Below are positions 1 to 8,924 of a DNA stretch of 14,654 nucleotides, in pieces. Every line of letters begins with the position of its first letter. Position 1 is the stretch's first letter. The position numbers were made by a program, and so were the translations under genes. Below the pieces are notes generated by a model that was not told the origin of the DNA, ran no database searches, and saw only the letters and a program-made list of their open reading frames with translations. Source of the stretch: an uncultured Eubacteriales bacterium (lineage in GTDB: Bacteria > Bacillota > Clostridia > Christensenellales > Aristaeellaceae); NCBI GenBank assembly GCA_902796115.1, contig CADBNX010000258.1, positions 1 through 14,654 on the forward strand, in the 5' to 3' direction.

Positions 1-1334
1 CTGAGCCATTCCCTGCCGTGCACGGAAGCTTCTCTCAGTTCATCAAGCTCCGGGCTGTAACCGCTGCGGATGATGTTTCCTTCCGTGATCACCAAAGGCG
101 CGTCCGGGGAGATGGCGCGCGTCAGGAGCGATGCCAGTTCCGCGCAGGGATCGATGTTTTCCGTGATGAACCGCAGCGCTTCCGGGTTCGTTTCGCTCAG
201 CAGCTGCAGGATTTCAGGCGCTTTGTTCAGAGAACGGGCCAGGGCAAGGCAGTCTCTTGCGTTCAGACTGTGGTAGGAAAGCTTTCCGACCAGCCGCTCC
301 ATATCATAGACTTCCGTCAGCGCCTGCCGGATGCCTTCCGACGGCACCGGCGCTCTGAGCAGCGCTTCCACCGCGTCGAGCCTGGCGATGATCCTGCCGC
401 GGTCGGTGAGCGGATGCTCGATCCAGGAACGGAGCAGACGCGCGCCCATCGCCGTAACGGTGAAATCAAGCACGGAAAGCAGACTTCCGCGTACCGTGCG
501 CTCCCGTAAGGACTCCGTCAGCTCCAGATTCCGCCGGGTGGCCTGATCCAGCGGCATGGTATCCCCGGGAGATACGATGCGAATGGCTGCGATGTGGGAG
601 AGCGCGTTTTTCTGGGTGTCTTCCAGGTATTTCATGACAGCGCCCGCTGCGCTGACAGCCGCGCTCATCGACTGATCCAGTCCGAGCGGCAGCAGGGAAG
701 AGACCCTGAAATGCCGCATCAGTACGTCCTTCGCGGCGGCGGGGCGGAACGCGGTTTCCGGATAATCCTGGCATGCGACCGGGCTTAAAGCGGAAAGCGC
801 GGCCGAATCGTTGACAAGCAATTCCGCAGGATTGACGGAATGAAGGAAGGCACTGACCGCCTGTGGCTGCGACGAAAGCTGTTCGCAGTAGAATTCGCCG
901 GTGGAGACGTCGCACCAGGCTGCACCGCATTTTTTGCCGCTCAGATACACCGCGCAGAGGAAATTGTTCTTTTTTTCGCCCGTCGCGCCCGCGTCCGTGA
1001 TCGTGCCCGGCGTGATGATACGGATCACATCCCTGTCTACCAGCCCCTTGGCAAGCGCGGGATCTTCCAGCTGTTCGCAGATGGCTACTTTATAACCTTT
1101 TTCGACCAGCCGGGATACATAGCTGTCCACCGCATGAAACGGAACCCCGCACATCGGCGCGCGCTCCTCCAGGCCGCAGTCTTTGCCGGTCAGGGTCAGT
1201 TCGAGCAGCTGACTTGCGCAGAGCGCGTCATCGAAAAACATTTCATAAAAATCACCGACCCGGAAGAACAGCAGGGTATCCGGGTTTTTTTCTTTGACAG
1301 CAAAATACTGCTGCATCATGGGCGAAAGGGCCAT
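1..1334 (-). CDS. mutS: DNA mismatch repair protein MutS (N-terminal part, cut by window edge)
   Basis: MutS recognises base mismatches and small loops in DNA and recruits MutL. The window holds the first 444 codons, and the frame is open to the edge. Residues 24-33 read FRVGDFYEMF and contain the F29-Y30-E31 triad that wedges into the mismatch in this family. GYKVAICEQLEDP follows in domain I. The connector and lever domains follow, with RRNLELTESLR and LLSVLDFTVTAMGARLL. The clamp region begins near ITEGNIIRSGY at the edge. The ATPase domain lies outside. The ATG at 1334 gives MALSPMMQQYF, which matches the usual MutS N-terminus (Bacillus reads TPMIQQY). It is preceded by GAGG only four bases upstream, a rather tight spacing. 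The gene sits 36 bases after the YlbF-family gene as the last visible member of a six-gene operon; mutL may follow outside the window. Confidence 0.97.
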   Translation of the reverse strand, partial: MALSPMMQQYFAVKEKNPDTLLFFRVGDFYEMFFDDALCASQLLELTLTGKDCGLEERAPMCGVPFHAVDSYVSRLVEKGYKVAICEQLEDPALAKGLVDRDVIRIITPGTITDAGATGEKKNNFLCAVYLSGKKCGAAWCDVSTGEFYCEQLSSQPQAVSAFLHSVNPAELLVNDSAALSALSPVACQDYPETAFRPAAAKDVLMRHFRVSSLLPLGLDQSMSAAVSAAGAVMKYLEDTQKNALSHIAAIRIVSPGDTMPLDQATRRNLELTESLRERTVRGSLLSVLDFTVTAMGARLLRSWIEHPLTDRGRIIARLDAVEALLRAPVPSEGIRQALTEVYDMERLVGKLSYHSLNARDCLALARSLNKAPEILQLLSETNPEALRFITENIDPCAELASLLTRAISPDAPLVITEGNIIRSGYSPELDELREASVHGREWL

Positions 1335-1370
1335 ATTTCCTCATTTCTGCGCGTCTGCGCGGACGATCGA

Positions 1371-1778
1371 TCAGGCGAGCGGGCAGTCCGAACCGCATGA
1401 AGAGCAGTTTCCGGAACAAGGCCGGTCGGTTCCGGATGAAGGGTCAAGCAATTGCTGCAGTTCCTGATTGACTTCCTTCATCATGTCTTTGAATACCTGC
1501 GCAGCATAGCGATAGCGTTTCGAAGCGGGAGTGGCGCGGATGGTTTTCTGCGCTTCCTCAAAAGCTTCCGAAGCCCGGCGCACAGCCTCCTGATCCGGAG
1601 AATCCTGCGTCATGAGATCCTCAAGTGCCTGTTTCTTTTCATTGTAATCAATAAAGCGCTCCTGCAGCTGCGCGTCCTCTTCCATATCTTCCTCCGCCAG
1701 CCGCATGGCGATGTATTCGGGACTGGAGGCGATGGCCTGCGCCAGTTCCTTTGCCTTTGCCTGTACCTGTGTGTTCAT
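1371..1778 (-). CDS. YlbF/YmcA (Ric) family protein with four-cysteine tail
   Basis: A 135-residue, strongly charged, helical protein of the Com_YlbF family (formerly DUF964). In Bacillus the members YlbF (RicF) and YmcA (RicA) form a complex with YaaT that carries iron-sulfur clusters and steers RNase Y and development. Residues 1-110 look all-helical: KAKELAQAIASSPEY, then a Glu/Gln-rich stretch, then a C-terminal helix VFKDMMKEVNQELQQLL. The tail holds Cys121, Cys125, Cys128 and Cys132 (C-x3-C-x2-C-x3-C), plausible cluster ligands like the C-terminal cysteines of the Bacillus proteins. Its ATG overlaps the miaB stop codon as ATGA, with GGAG inside the end of miaB, so translation is probably coupled. 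The miaB-ymcA adjacency in Bacillus favours the YmcA branch, but the sequence alone does not separate YmcA from YlbF, so no symbol is given. Confidence 0.85.
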   Translation of the reverse strand: MNTQVQAKAKELAQAIASSPEYIAMRLAEEDMEEDAQLQERFIDYNEKKQALEDLMTQDSPDQEAVRRASEAFEEAQKTIRATPASKRYRYAAQVFKDMMKEVNQELQQLLDPSSGTDRPCSGNCSSCGSDCPLA

Positions 1779-3193
1779 GCTGTCTGCTCCTTTATGATCT
1801 TTCCGCGCAGAGTCGTTTTTTTCGCGGAAGTGATTTCAACCGGGACAATACTGCCGATGCATTCGTCAGGTCCCGGAAAATTGACGCTGATATTGCGTTC
1901 GCATTTCCCGGTAAGGAGATCGTCTTCCCGCCTTGCGTGCCCGGTAACAAGCACGTTGACCCGTTTTCCCGTCTGTTCGGCGAGGATCCGGTCCGTGATG
2001 CCCTCCTGCAGCGCGATCAGGCGTTCGATCCGCTCCGTCGCGACTTCAGGCATGATCGCTCCCGGCAATTGAGCCGCCTTTGTGCCGGCACGCGGCGAAT
2101 AAATGAAGGTAAAGGCACTGTCAAACTGCGCTTCCTCCGTCAGAGACAGCGTGTCCTCGAACTCCGCTTCCGTTTCCCCGGGAAACGCGACGATCAGATC
2201 CGTCGTAACCCCGATATCGGGCATGGCGGCACGGAGCGCGGAGAGACGCTCCAGGTATTTTTCGCGTGTATACCGGCGGTTCATGGCCTGAAGCACGCGG
2301 TTGCTGCCGGACTGGACCGGGAGATGGAAATGACGGAGGATATGCGGATTGTGAGCCATTTCATCGATCAGTTCGTCCGAAAGATCCTTGGGGTGGGAAG
2401 TCATGAAGCGGATGCGTTCAATGCCGGTCCTTCCAATCATTCTCAGGAGCGACGCGAAGGAAATATCTTCTTCCGATCCGGAACCGTAGGAATTGACGTT
2501 CTGTCCGAGCAGCATGATCTCCCTGACTCCGCCGCGCTGCAGTTCTTCGATTTCCCGCAGGATATCGTTGCTTCTGCGGGAACGCTCGCGTCCGCGCACA
2601 TAGGGGACGATGCAGTAAGAGCAGTAATTGTTGCAGCCGTACATGATGGTGACATAGGCCTGGAAGGGGGAGGAGCGGCGAATGGGCAGGGATTCCGCAA
2701 GCGTGCTCTCTTCCGCGGGGATGTCAATGACCCTCTTTCCGCTTTCTGCCGCCCGGAAGAGCAGTTCGGGAAGCCGGTACAGATTGCCGGTGCCGAAGGC
2801 AAGATCGATGAACGGATACTGCCTGAGCAGCTTTGCCGCCATACCGGGCTGCTGGACCATGCAGCCGCATACCCCGATCAGCATGCCGGGCCTGTCCCTG
2901 CGGACCTCCTTCAGCCAGGTCACGTTGCCGAGTGCTTTTCGTTCCGCGTTGTCCCGGATACAGCAGGTGTTGTGAAGCACAAAATCAGCCTGCGTACGTT
3001 CCGAAGCGGGCCGCATGCCCATGCTTTCCAGGATGCCGGCGATCTTTTCGCTGTCGTGCGCGTTCATCTGGCATCCGTAGGTGACGATGTAATAGGTTTC
3101 GGGCCGATGAGGCAGCGCGGCGAAAGCGTCTGACCAGGCACGCTGCCTGTCCAGTTCTTCTTCGGAAATTCGGATGATTTCACTCATGGGCAC
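1775..3193 (-). CDS. miaB: tRNA-2-methylthio-N6-dimethylallyladenosine synthase MiaB
   Basis: A radical SAM methylthiotransferase that adds a methylthio group to i6A at position 37 of tRNAs reading U-starting codons. Of 472 residues, the N-terminal UPF0004 domain carries three cluster cysteines: Cys41 in TYGCQMN, Cys77 in NTCCIRD (Cys78 is an additional neighbour) and Cys111 in CGCMVQ. The radical SAM motif is C187-x3-C191-x2-C194 in YGCNNYCSYCIVPYVRGRE, the standard MiaB form. Later family blocks include LLGQNVNSYG, FMTSHPKDL and HLPVQSGSNRVLQAMNRRYTR, followed by a C-terminal TRAM-type RNA-binding domain. Start: GTG at 3193 lies six bases from AAGGAG, while the in-frame ATG at 3187 lies twelve bases away; the GTG is chosen, but the ATG (470 residues) is possible. 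It starts 12 bases after the RNase E/G-type gene, and its stop overlaps the YlbF-family gene by four bases. Confidence 0.97.
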   Translation of the reverse strand: MPMSEIIRISEEELDRQRAWSDAFAALPHRPETYYIVTYGCQMNAHDSEKIAGILESMGMRPASERTQADFVLHNTCCIRDNAERKALGNVTWLKEVRRDRPGMLIGVCGCMVQQPGMAAKLLRQYPFIDLAFGTGNLYRLPELLFRAAESGKRVIDIPAEESTLAESLPIRRSSPFQAYVTIMYGCNNYCSYCIVPYVRGRERSRRSNDILREIEELQRGGVREIMLLGQNVNSYGSGSEEDISFASLLRMIGRTGIERIRFMTSHPKDLSDELIDEMAHNPHILRHFHLPVQSGSNRVLQAMNRRYTREKYLERLSALRAAMPDIGVTTDLIVAFPGETEAEFEDTLSLTEEAQFDSAFTFIYSPRAGTKAAQLPGAIMPEVATERIERLIALQEGITDRILAEQTGKRVNVLVTGHARREDDLLTGKCERNISVNFPGPDECIGSIVPVEITSAKKTTLRGKIIKEQTA

Positions 3194-3199
3194 CAGGAA

Positions 3200-3205
3200 C
3201 TCCTT
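3200..3205 (-). promoter_or_regulatory. miaB ribosome-binding site
   Basis: AAGGAG immediately follows, and slightly overlaps, the TAA stop of the preceding RNase E/G-type gene. It is six bases from GTG 3193 and twelve from ATG 3187, so it favours the GTG as the miaB start. Its contact with the upstream stop suggests that ribosomes finishing the upstream gene can reinitiate here. Confidence 0.7.
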
Positions 3206-4321
3206 TTACTGCATTTTCTGCGCTTCCCGCGTATCGCGGGGGGAAAGCGGTTTTTCCTCGCGCTTGCGTGTCATTTCAAACAGCCCCAGGCGGGTAAAAC
3301 CGTGAAGGACGGTTTTGACCGGGTCGCCCCTGAACGCTTCCCGGAGGGCGTCGGTCACGGACGTGCGGTCCTCCTCCCGTTCCATATCGATAAAATCGAT
3401 CAGAACGATGCCGCCGATTCCGCGCACCCTGAGCACGCGGGCGATTTCTCCCGCGGCTTCCCGATTGACGGAAACGGCATTGAGACAGGGATCCCGGCGG
3501 CTGCCGGAGGAGCAGGCGGTATTGACGTCTATGACCGTCATCGCTTCGCAGGGATCGATCACGATGTTGCCTCCGGACGGCAGCCAGACCCGGCGCTTCA
3601 ATGCGGCGGCAAGCTTTGCCTCCACACCGAACAGCGCAAAAGGATCGGCTTCGACACGGAAGGGAACGGGCCACGGAGCTTTGGGCGCTTCGTCGGTCAC
3701 GATTTCGTCGACCGATGATTTTGCATCGCGCAGCAGGCGTTCCGTGATGCCGTCTGCCGCACGGAGAAGCCCGACAGGCGCGGTTTGGGCGGTGTTCCGC
3801 AGGGTTTCCCACTGTTCCGTAAGCGTGCGGACCTCTTCCAGGATTTCGGAATCCGAGGCGTTCAGTGCCTCGCTGCGAAGAATCAGTCCCATTCCGGCCG
3901 GACGGAGGGATAAACAGCGCGTATAGAGCCTGCCGCGCTCCGACTCGTTTTCAATGCGGGAAGAAACGGCGCATGTATCGCTCATCGGGAGAAGCAGGGA
4001 ATGTTTTCCCGCAAAACAAAGATCCATGGTGGCGTAGGCAAGCTTCTGTCCGTTTGGCGGTCTTTTGATCTGCACGGCCACTCTTTCCCCGGAACGGGGC
4101 GGAGTGGGAATACGCATTTCGGCGTACGGGAGAAAAACCTGCGTTTCACCGATCCGGACAAAGCAGGCGGCAAGTCCGGGCATACAGCGGTCGACCCTGC
4201 CGAGATAGATATCCTCTGCCGCGGGATGTGTTAGGGTTTCTTCGGCATACGACCACAGACGGCCGTCTTTCATCACGGCCGCCCGGAGCGATCCGCCGCG
4301 GTTGGACAGCACAATGGTCAT
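3206..4321 (-). CDS. Short RNase E/G-family ribonuclease lacking the zinc-link
   Basis: An endoribonuclease of the RNase E/G family (single-strand RNA cleavage, mRNA decay or rRNA maturation), 371 residues. Residues 35-66 are an S1-type RNA-binding segment (EDIYLGRVDRCMPGLAACFV). Arg149-Ser150 in GLILRSEA matches the Arg-Thr 5'-phosphate sensor of RNase E with a Thr-to-Ser change. The two magnesium-binding aspartates are present: Asp265 in MTVIDVNTA and Asp309 in IVLIDFIDME, with REAAGEIARVLRVRGIGG between. The protein ends about 20 residues after TRLGLFEMTRKR, so the CPxC zinc-link and small domain that normally follow in RNase G (about 490 residues) are missing. The stop runs straight into the miaB ribosome-binding site, with no sign of a frameshift remnant. 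Its ATG overlaps the TIGR03936 stop as ATGA. The active site looks intact; altered oligomerisation is an inference. Confidence 0.9.
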   Translation of the reverse strand: MTIVLSNRGGSLRAAVMKDGRLWSYAEETLTHPAAEDIYLGRVDRCMPGLAACFVRIGETQVFLPYAEMRIPTPPRSGERVAVQIKRPPNGQKLAYATMDLCFAGKHSLLLPMSDTCAVSSRIENESERGRLYTRCLSLRPAGMGLILRSEALNASDSEILEEVRTLTEQWETLRNTAQTAPVGLLRAADGITERLLRDAKSSVDEIVTDEAPKAPWPVPFRVEADPFALFGVEAKLAAALKRRVWLPSGGNIVIDPCEAMTVIDVNTACSSGSRRDPCLNAVSVNREAAGEIARVLRVRGIGGIVLIDFIDMEREEDRTSVTDALREAFRGDPVKTVLHGFTRLGLFEMTRKREEKPLSPRDTREAQKMQ

Positions 4322-4954
4322 GCATCCTCCAGGGGAATGAAGCAGCCGTCCTTTTCCGCGAAAAGGGCAAGCCGCGTGATCAGAACCTGCGGAAGGGGCT
4401 TTCCGCAGAATTCGGCGAGCGCATGAAGGAGCAGCTCCGGCTTGCAGGAGCGTTCCTCACAAAGGGACAGCGTAGTCCATATGGAGGATTCCTGCGATGT
4501 GAGCTCGTAAATCATGGGCTTGATATCGGTAGGACGGACGCCGGATTTGGTCTTCTTCTGTACCGTGATATCCTCCTGATTCAGAAACGCGCTCAATTCC
4601 TCCTGCGTAAAGGAGGCTGAGGAAAAATCGATCTGGTATCTTGCGGCGCGCAGCAGCGCCATGGGGGATTTGTGCTGGTCGTCTGTCGCCCGAACCTGTA
4701 CGATACGGATGTCCTGCGGAAGTACACCGGAAAGGACCCGGCTGAAGTATGCTTCCTGAAGCGGCTTTTCCAGGGGGATTTCCATGATTTCCCTTTTTCC
4801 GATGTTTCCGAGAGAAAGCGGGGCGGCGAAGGTCAGCAGGATATGCGGACTGAACCCCTGCGAATACCGGATGGGCAGATCGGACCTGCGCAGCGCGCGC
4901 TGCATGGCGCGCATCAGATCCAGATGGCCGATGTGACGCAGGCGCGCGCCTTTT

Positions 4955-4977
<23 letters not shown>
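4318..4977 (-). CDS. TIGR03936 family (DUF2344) radical-SAM-associated protein
   Basis: A 219-residue protein whose N-terminus carries the family blocks: FEKGARLRHIGHLDLMRAMQ (residues 7-26), RALRRSDLPIRYSQGFSPH (27-45) and the FAAPLSLG segment (50-57). This is the conserved family that accompanies TIGR03960 radical SAM proteins across Clostridia and is fused to them in some other bacteria. Its biochemical role is unknown to me. No signal peptide or membrane segment is visible, so it is probably cytosolic. The ATG at 4977 lies inside the end of the radical SAM gene, giving a 23-base overlap; ATG 4971 two codons later is an alternative start. The last bases overlap the RNase E/G start by four. 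This nesting implies strict co-expression and probably a complex with one or both neighbours. Confidence 0.88.
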
Positions 4978-6820
<1,843 letters not shown>

Positions 6821-6828
6821 TGAAACAT

Positions 6829-6834
6829 CCCTCC
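6829..6834 (-). promoter_or_regulatory. Ribosome-binding site fixing a TTG start
   Basis: GGAGGG on the minus strand lies eight bases before TTG 6820 of the TIGR03960 gene. No in-frame ATG or GTG is near, and the earlier TTG at 6844 is upstream of this site, so the site decides the start. Confidence 0.75.
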
Positions 6835-6857
6835 GTACAAGCAAGGATTGCTCGAAT

Positions 6858-6886
6858 AATATACCATTTTTTGTGGGATTTGTCTA
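6858..6886 (-). promoter_or_regulatory. Promoter of the radical SAM - RNase - miaB - mutS operon
   Basis: Read on the minus strand, TAGACA (6886-6881, 5 of 6 to the -35 consensus) is followed after 17 bases by TATATT (6863-6858), with TGG just before it, an extended -10. The start of transcription would be near 6851, giving a leader of about 30 bases to the TTG at 6820. The -35 box occupies the same bases as the -35 of the opposing promoter. Confidence 0.65.
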
Positions 6887-6908
6887 TCGCGTGCGGAAGG
6901 TGTATAAT
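6880..6908 (+). promoter_or_regulatory. Promoter of the GH3-like / HAD gene pair
   Basis: TTGTCT (6880-6885, 4 of 6 to consensus), a 17-base spacer and a perfect TATAAT (6903-6908). Transcription would begin near 6915, about 26 bases before the ATG at 6941. The -35 hexamer is shared with the minus-strand promoter. Confidence 0.7.
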
Positions 6909-6911
6909 TTT

Positions 6912-6932
6912 CGGGCGGCTGCATGCCGCCCG
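6912..6932 (+). repeat. GC-rich inverted repeat between -10 box and start codon
   Basis: CGGGCGGC and GCCGCCCG form a perfect 8-base inverted repeat around TGCAT. It starts three bases after the -10 box, spans the predicted transcription start, and its last base is the first G of the GGAGG ribosome-binding site (6932-6936). Because transcription likely starts inside the left arm, a DNA operator is more plausible than an RNA hairpin, but no regulator is identified. Confidence 0.5.
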
Positions 6933-6940
6933 GAGGTTTC

Positions 6941-8089
6941 ATGAAAAAAGCACTGACTGTTCTTCTTGCGCTGATCTTCCTGCATTCCGTCTGCCGGGCG
7001 GAAGAATTCAGCGTCGTGGAGGAGGAAACGGAGTTCGACCGGATCGAGGCCGCGACCGGTTTTATTCTCGGATCGATGACCCTGCGCGAAAAGCTGTGTC
7101 AGCTGTTCTTTACAACGCCGGAATCCCTCGCCGGCGATGCGGCGGCGGATGCGCTTGACGATCGGCTGCGGGAGGCACTTGCGGATTATCCCGTGGGCGG
7201 GATTGTGCTTTTCGGACAGAACATGCGCACGCCGCCTCAACTGAAAAGCTTTACGGAAGATCTGAGAGAATACAGCCTTGAAGAAACCGGGATCGGACTT
7301 CTGATCGGCGGGGAGGAATTGGGAAACGTTTCCGCGATCGCCCTGAAATACGGGCTTGATACCGCAGCTGCGGGGGATGATCCAAAGCGTGCCGGAGAAA
7401 CAGGCGCCTTTGCGGCGGCAAGGCTGTCGGAATACGGCTTCAATCTGAATTTCGCGCCGTTGGGAGATTTGAAATCAGAAGGGGAAGGAGAGGTGGATTC
7501 GCGCGCTTTCTCAAATGATCCGCAGACGGCGGCACAGTGCGTGTCCGCTTTCATCCGTGCCCAGAGCGCATACGGAATCATATCGGTATGCGGACATTTT
7601 CCGGGCATCGGGAATGTATCCCGGTTGAATACCTTCCGGGCACGCGGAAAAATCTATGACAGCGAAGAAGCCATGTCCTCGGAAGCGCTGATCCCCTTCA
7701 GAGCGGCAATGGACAGCGGAACGGGCATGATTCTGGTGACCGGTGTGAGCGCGTACCGGATGGAAAAGGATGTGCCGTGCTGTTTTTCCTATCAGGCCGT
7801 GACGGGACTGCTTCGTGAAAAGATGGGTTATGACGGTGTCGTCATCACGGACTCCCTGCGCGCGCCGTTTGCCTCGTCCTATGCGCAGGACGGAAAAGCC
7901 GCGGTCCTCGCCATTGAGGCCGGATGCGACATGCTGCTTCTGCCGAAGGATTTTTCCGCGTCTCTCGAAGGACTGGAGAAGGCCGTTCTGAGCGGAAGGA
8001 TCCCGGAAGCAAGGATCGACGAAAGCGTCAGACGGATTCTGACCCTGAAGGCAGTCTGGGGACATCTCGGTCTGCTCCGGAGCAAATGA
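6941..8089 (+). CDS. Secreted GH3 (NagZ-like) family protein with degenerate active site
   Basis: A 382-residue protein with an N-terminal signal peptide (MKKALTVLLALIFLHSVCRA, likely cut before EEF) and the fold blocks of the family 3 beta-N-acetylhexosaminidase domain: VGGIVLFGQNM (85-95), FNLNFAPLGDL (167-177), DSRAFSNDPQTAA (186-198), and YDGVVITDSLRA (297-308) with the expected nucleophile Asp304. Active NagZ enzymes carry a KHFPGHG block followed by Asp-Ser-His as acid/base, and a DQEGG substrate loop. Here these read GHFPGIGNVSRLNT (218-231) and GGEELGN (123-129), so the Asp/His dyad and the binding Asp are gone. It may be a pseudoenzyme or have changed specificity. Start: ATG 6941 follows GGAGG by four bases and begins the signal peptide; an in-frame ATG at 6923 would place residues before it. 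The HAD gene follows 22 bases downstream. Confidence 0.8.
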   Translation: MKKALTVLLALIFLHSVCRAEEFSVVEEETEFDRIEAATGFILGSMTLREKLCQLFFTTPESLAGDAAADALDDRLREALADYPVGGIVLFGQNMRTPPQLKSFTEDLREYSLEETGIGLLIGGEELGNVSAIALKYGLDTAAAGDDPKRAGETGAFAAARLSEYGFNLNFAPLGDLKSEGEGEVDSRAFSNDPQTAAQCVSAFIRAQSAYGIISVCGHFPGIGNVSRLNTFRARGKIYDSEEAMSSEALIPFRAAMDSGTGMILVTGVSAYRMEKDVPCCFSYQAVTGLLREKMGYDGVVITDSLRAPFASSYAQDGKAAVLAIEAGCDMLLLPKDFSASLEGLEKAVLSGRIPEARIDESVRRILTLKAVWGHLGLLRSK

Positions 8090-8098
8090 TAACGATTG

Positions 8099-8104
8099 AA
8101 GGAG
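8099..8104 (+). promoter_or_regulatory. Ribosome-binding site of the HAD phosphatase gene
   Basis: AAGGAG lies seven bases before ATG 8112. Another ATG at 8108 is out of frame, so this spacing supports 8112 as the start. The site lies in the 22-base gap after the GH3-like gene. Confidence 0.7.
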
Positions 8105-8111
8105 AGAATGC

Positions 8112-8924
8112 ATGGCAATACGGATGATCGCGACCGATGTGGACGGAACGCTGCTGAACAGCCGGGGCGAAATCCCCGCGGAAAACGTAAAGGCGATCAG
8201 GGATGCGCAGGAAAAAGGCATCATTGTGGCGATCGCCTCCGGGCGTTTTGCGGAAAATGTGTATGTTCTGCTTGAAAAATACGGCCTTCGATGCCCGGTC
8301 ATCGGGGTTAACGGCGGCAGCACGGCGGATGAAAACCTGAAACCGCTCTTTGAACATACCATGGATCCCGCGGCTGTGGACGCTGTCAGACGCCTCCTTG
8401 AAGAAGAGAACGCGCAGTATTATATATTTGCCCGAAAAAAGATCGGGGCTTCGGAAGGGGCTTCCGGGAAGCACAGAGAGCTTTCCGACACCGAAAGAAT
8501 CCGGAGTCTCGGATTTACCTATACCTCCGGTACGGACGAAAGCTGGGACGCGGACAGTCCGGTCTACAAGTTTTTTGTGGGAAACAGCGTTCCGCTGCCG
8601 CCGCTGCGCGAGAAACTCAGAAACGTGCCCGGGATTGAGGTGACGCAGTCCTGGTTTGACAATATCGAACTGATGCCTGCGGGAGTCGACAAAGCGCTGG
8701 GGGTTCGCGAACTCGCGGGTCATTATTCGATCGGTATGCGCGATGTGATGACCTGCGGCGATCAGGAAAACGATATCCCGATGCTGCGCACAGCCGGCCT
8801 GGGGGTCGCGATGGGCAACGCGTCGGAGGAAACCGTGCGGGCTGCGGATGTGATGACGGACACCAATGACCGCTGCGGCTTTGCCAAAGCGGTGCGCCGC
8901 TATGCCCTCGGGACAGCGGAGTAG
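8112..8924 (+). CDS. Cof-type HAD-IIB family phosphatase
   Basis: A cytosolic haloacid dehalogenase-type hydrolase of 270 residues, the usual length of the Cof/YidA group, which dephosphorylates sugar phosphates, nucleotides or cofactor phosphates; the substrate cannot be told from sequence. Motif I is Asp9 (nucleophile) and Asp11 in TDVDGTLLNS. Motif II is Ser43 in IASGR. Motif III is Lys194 in PAGVDKALG. Motif IV is Asp217 and Asp221 in CGDQENDIPML. The C2-type cap lies between residues of about 85 and 190. VAMGNASEETVRAAD near the C-terminus is the standard block before the last helix. It lies 22 bases after the GH3-like gene without an obvious terminator or promoter between, so the two are probably co-transcribed. 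Its TAG stop touches the stop codon of the opposing rRNA methyltransferase gene. Confidence 0.95.
   Translation: MAIRMIATDVDGTLLNSRGEIPAENVKAIRDAQEKGIIVAIASGRFAENVYVLLEKYGLRCPVIGVNGGSTADENLKPLFEHTMDPAAVDAVRRLLEEENAQYYIFARKKIGASEGASGKHRELSDTERIRSLGFTYTSGTDESWDADSPVYKFFVGNSVPLPPLREKLRNVPGIEVTQSWFDNIELMPAGVDKALGVRELAGHYSIGMRDVMTCGDQENDIPMLRTAGLGVAMGNASEETVRAADVMTDTNDRCGFAKAVRRYALGTAE

Noticed and set aside
1335..1370. A short GC repeat (CTGCGCG-like) between the YlbF-family gene and mutS as a regulatory hairpin.
   Set aside because: It is a short, imperfect direct repeat with weak pairing, not distinguishable from local composition.
1751..3133. A 460-codon open frame on the plus strand opposite miaB.
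   Set aside because: No family motif is visible, and the opposite strand encodes an intact MiaB with all six cluster cysteines; it is a shadow frame.
6923..6941. An earlier in-frame ATG for the GH3-like gene.
   Set aside because: It lies within the inverted repeat, upstream of GGAGG, and would add residues before a normal signal peptide. ATG 6941 fits better.
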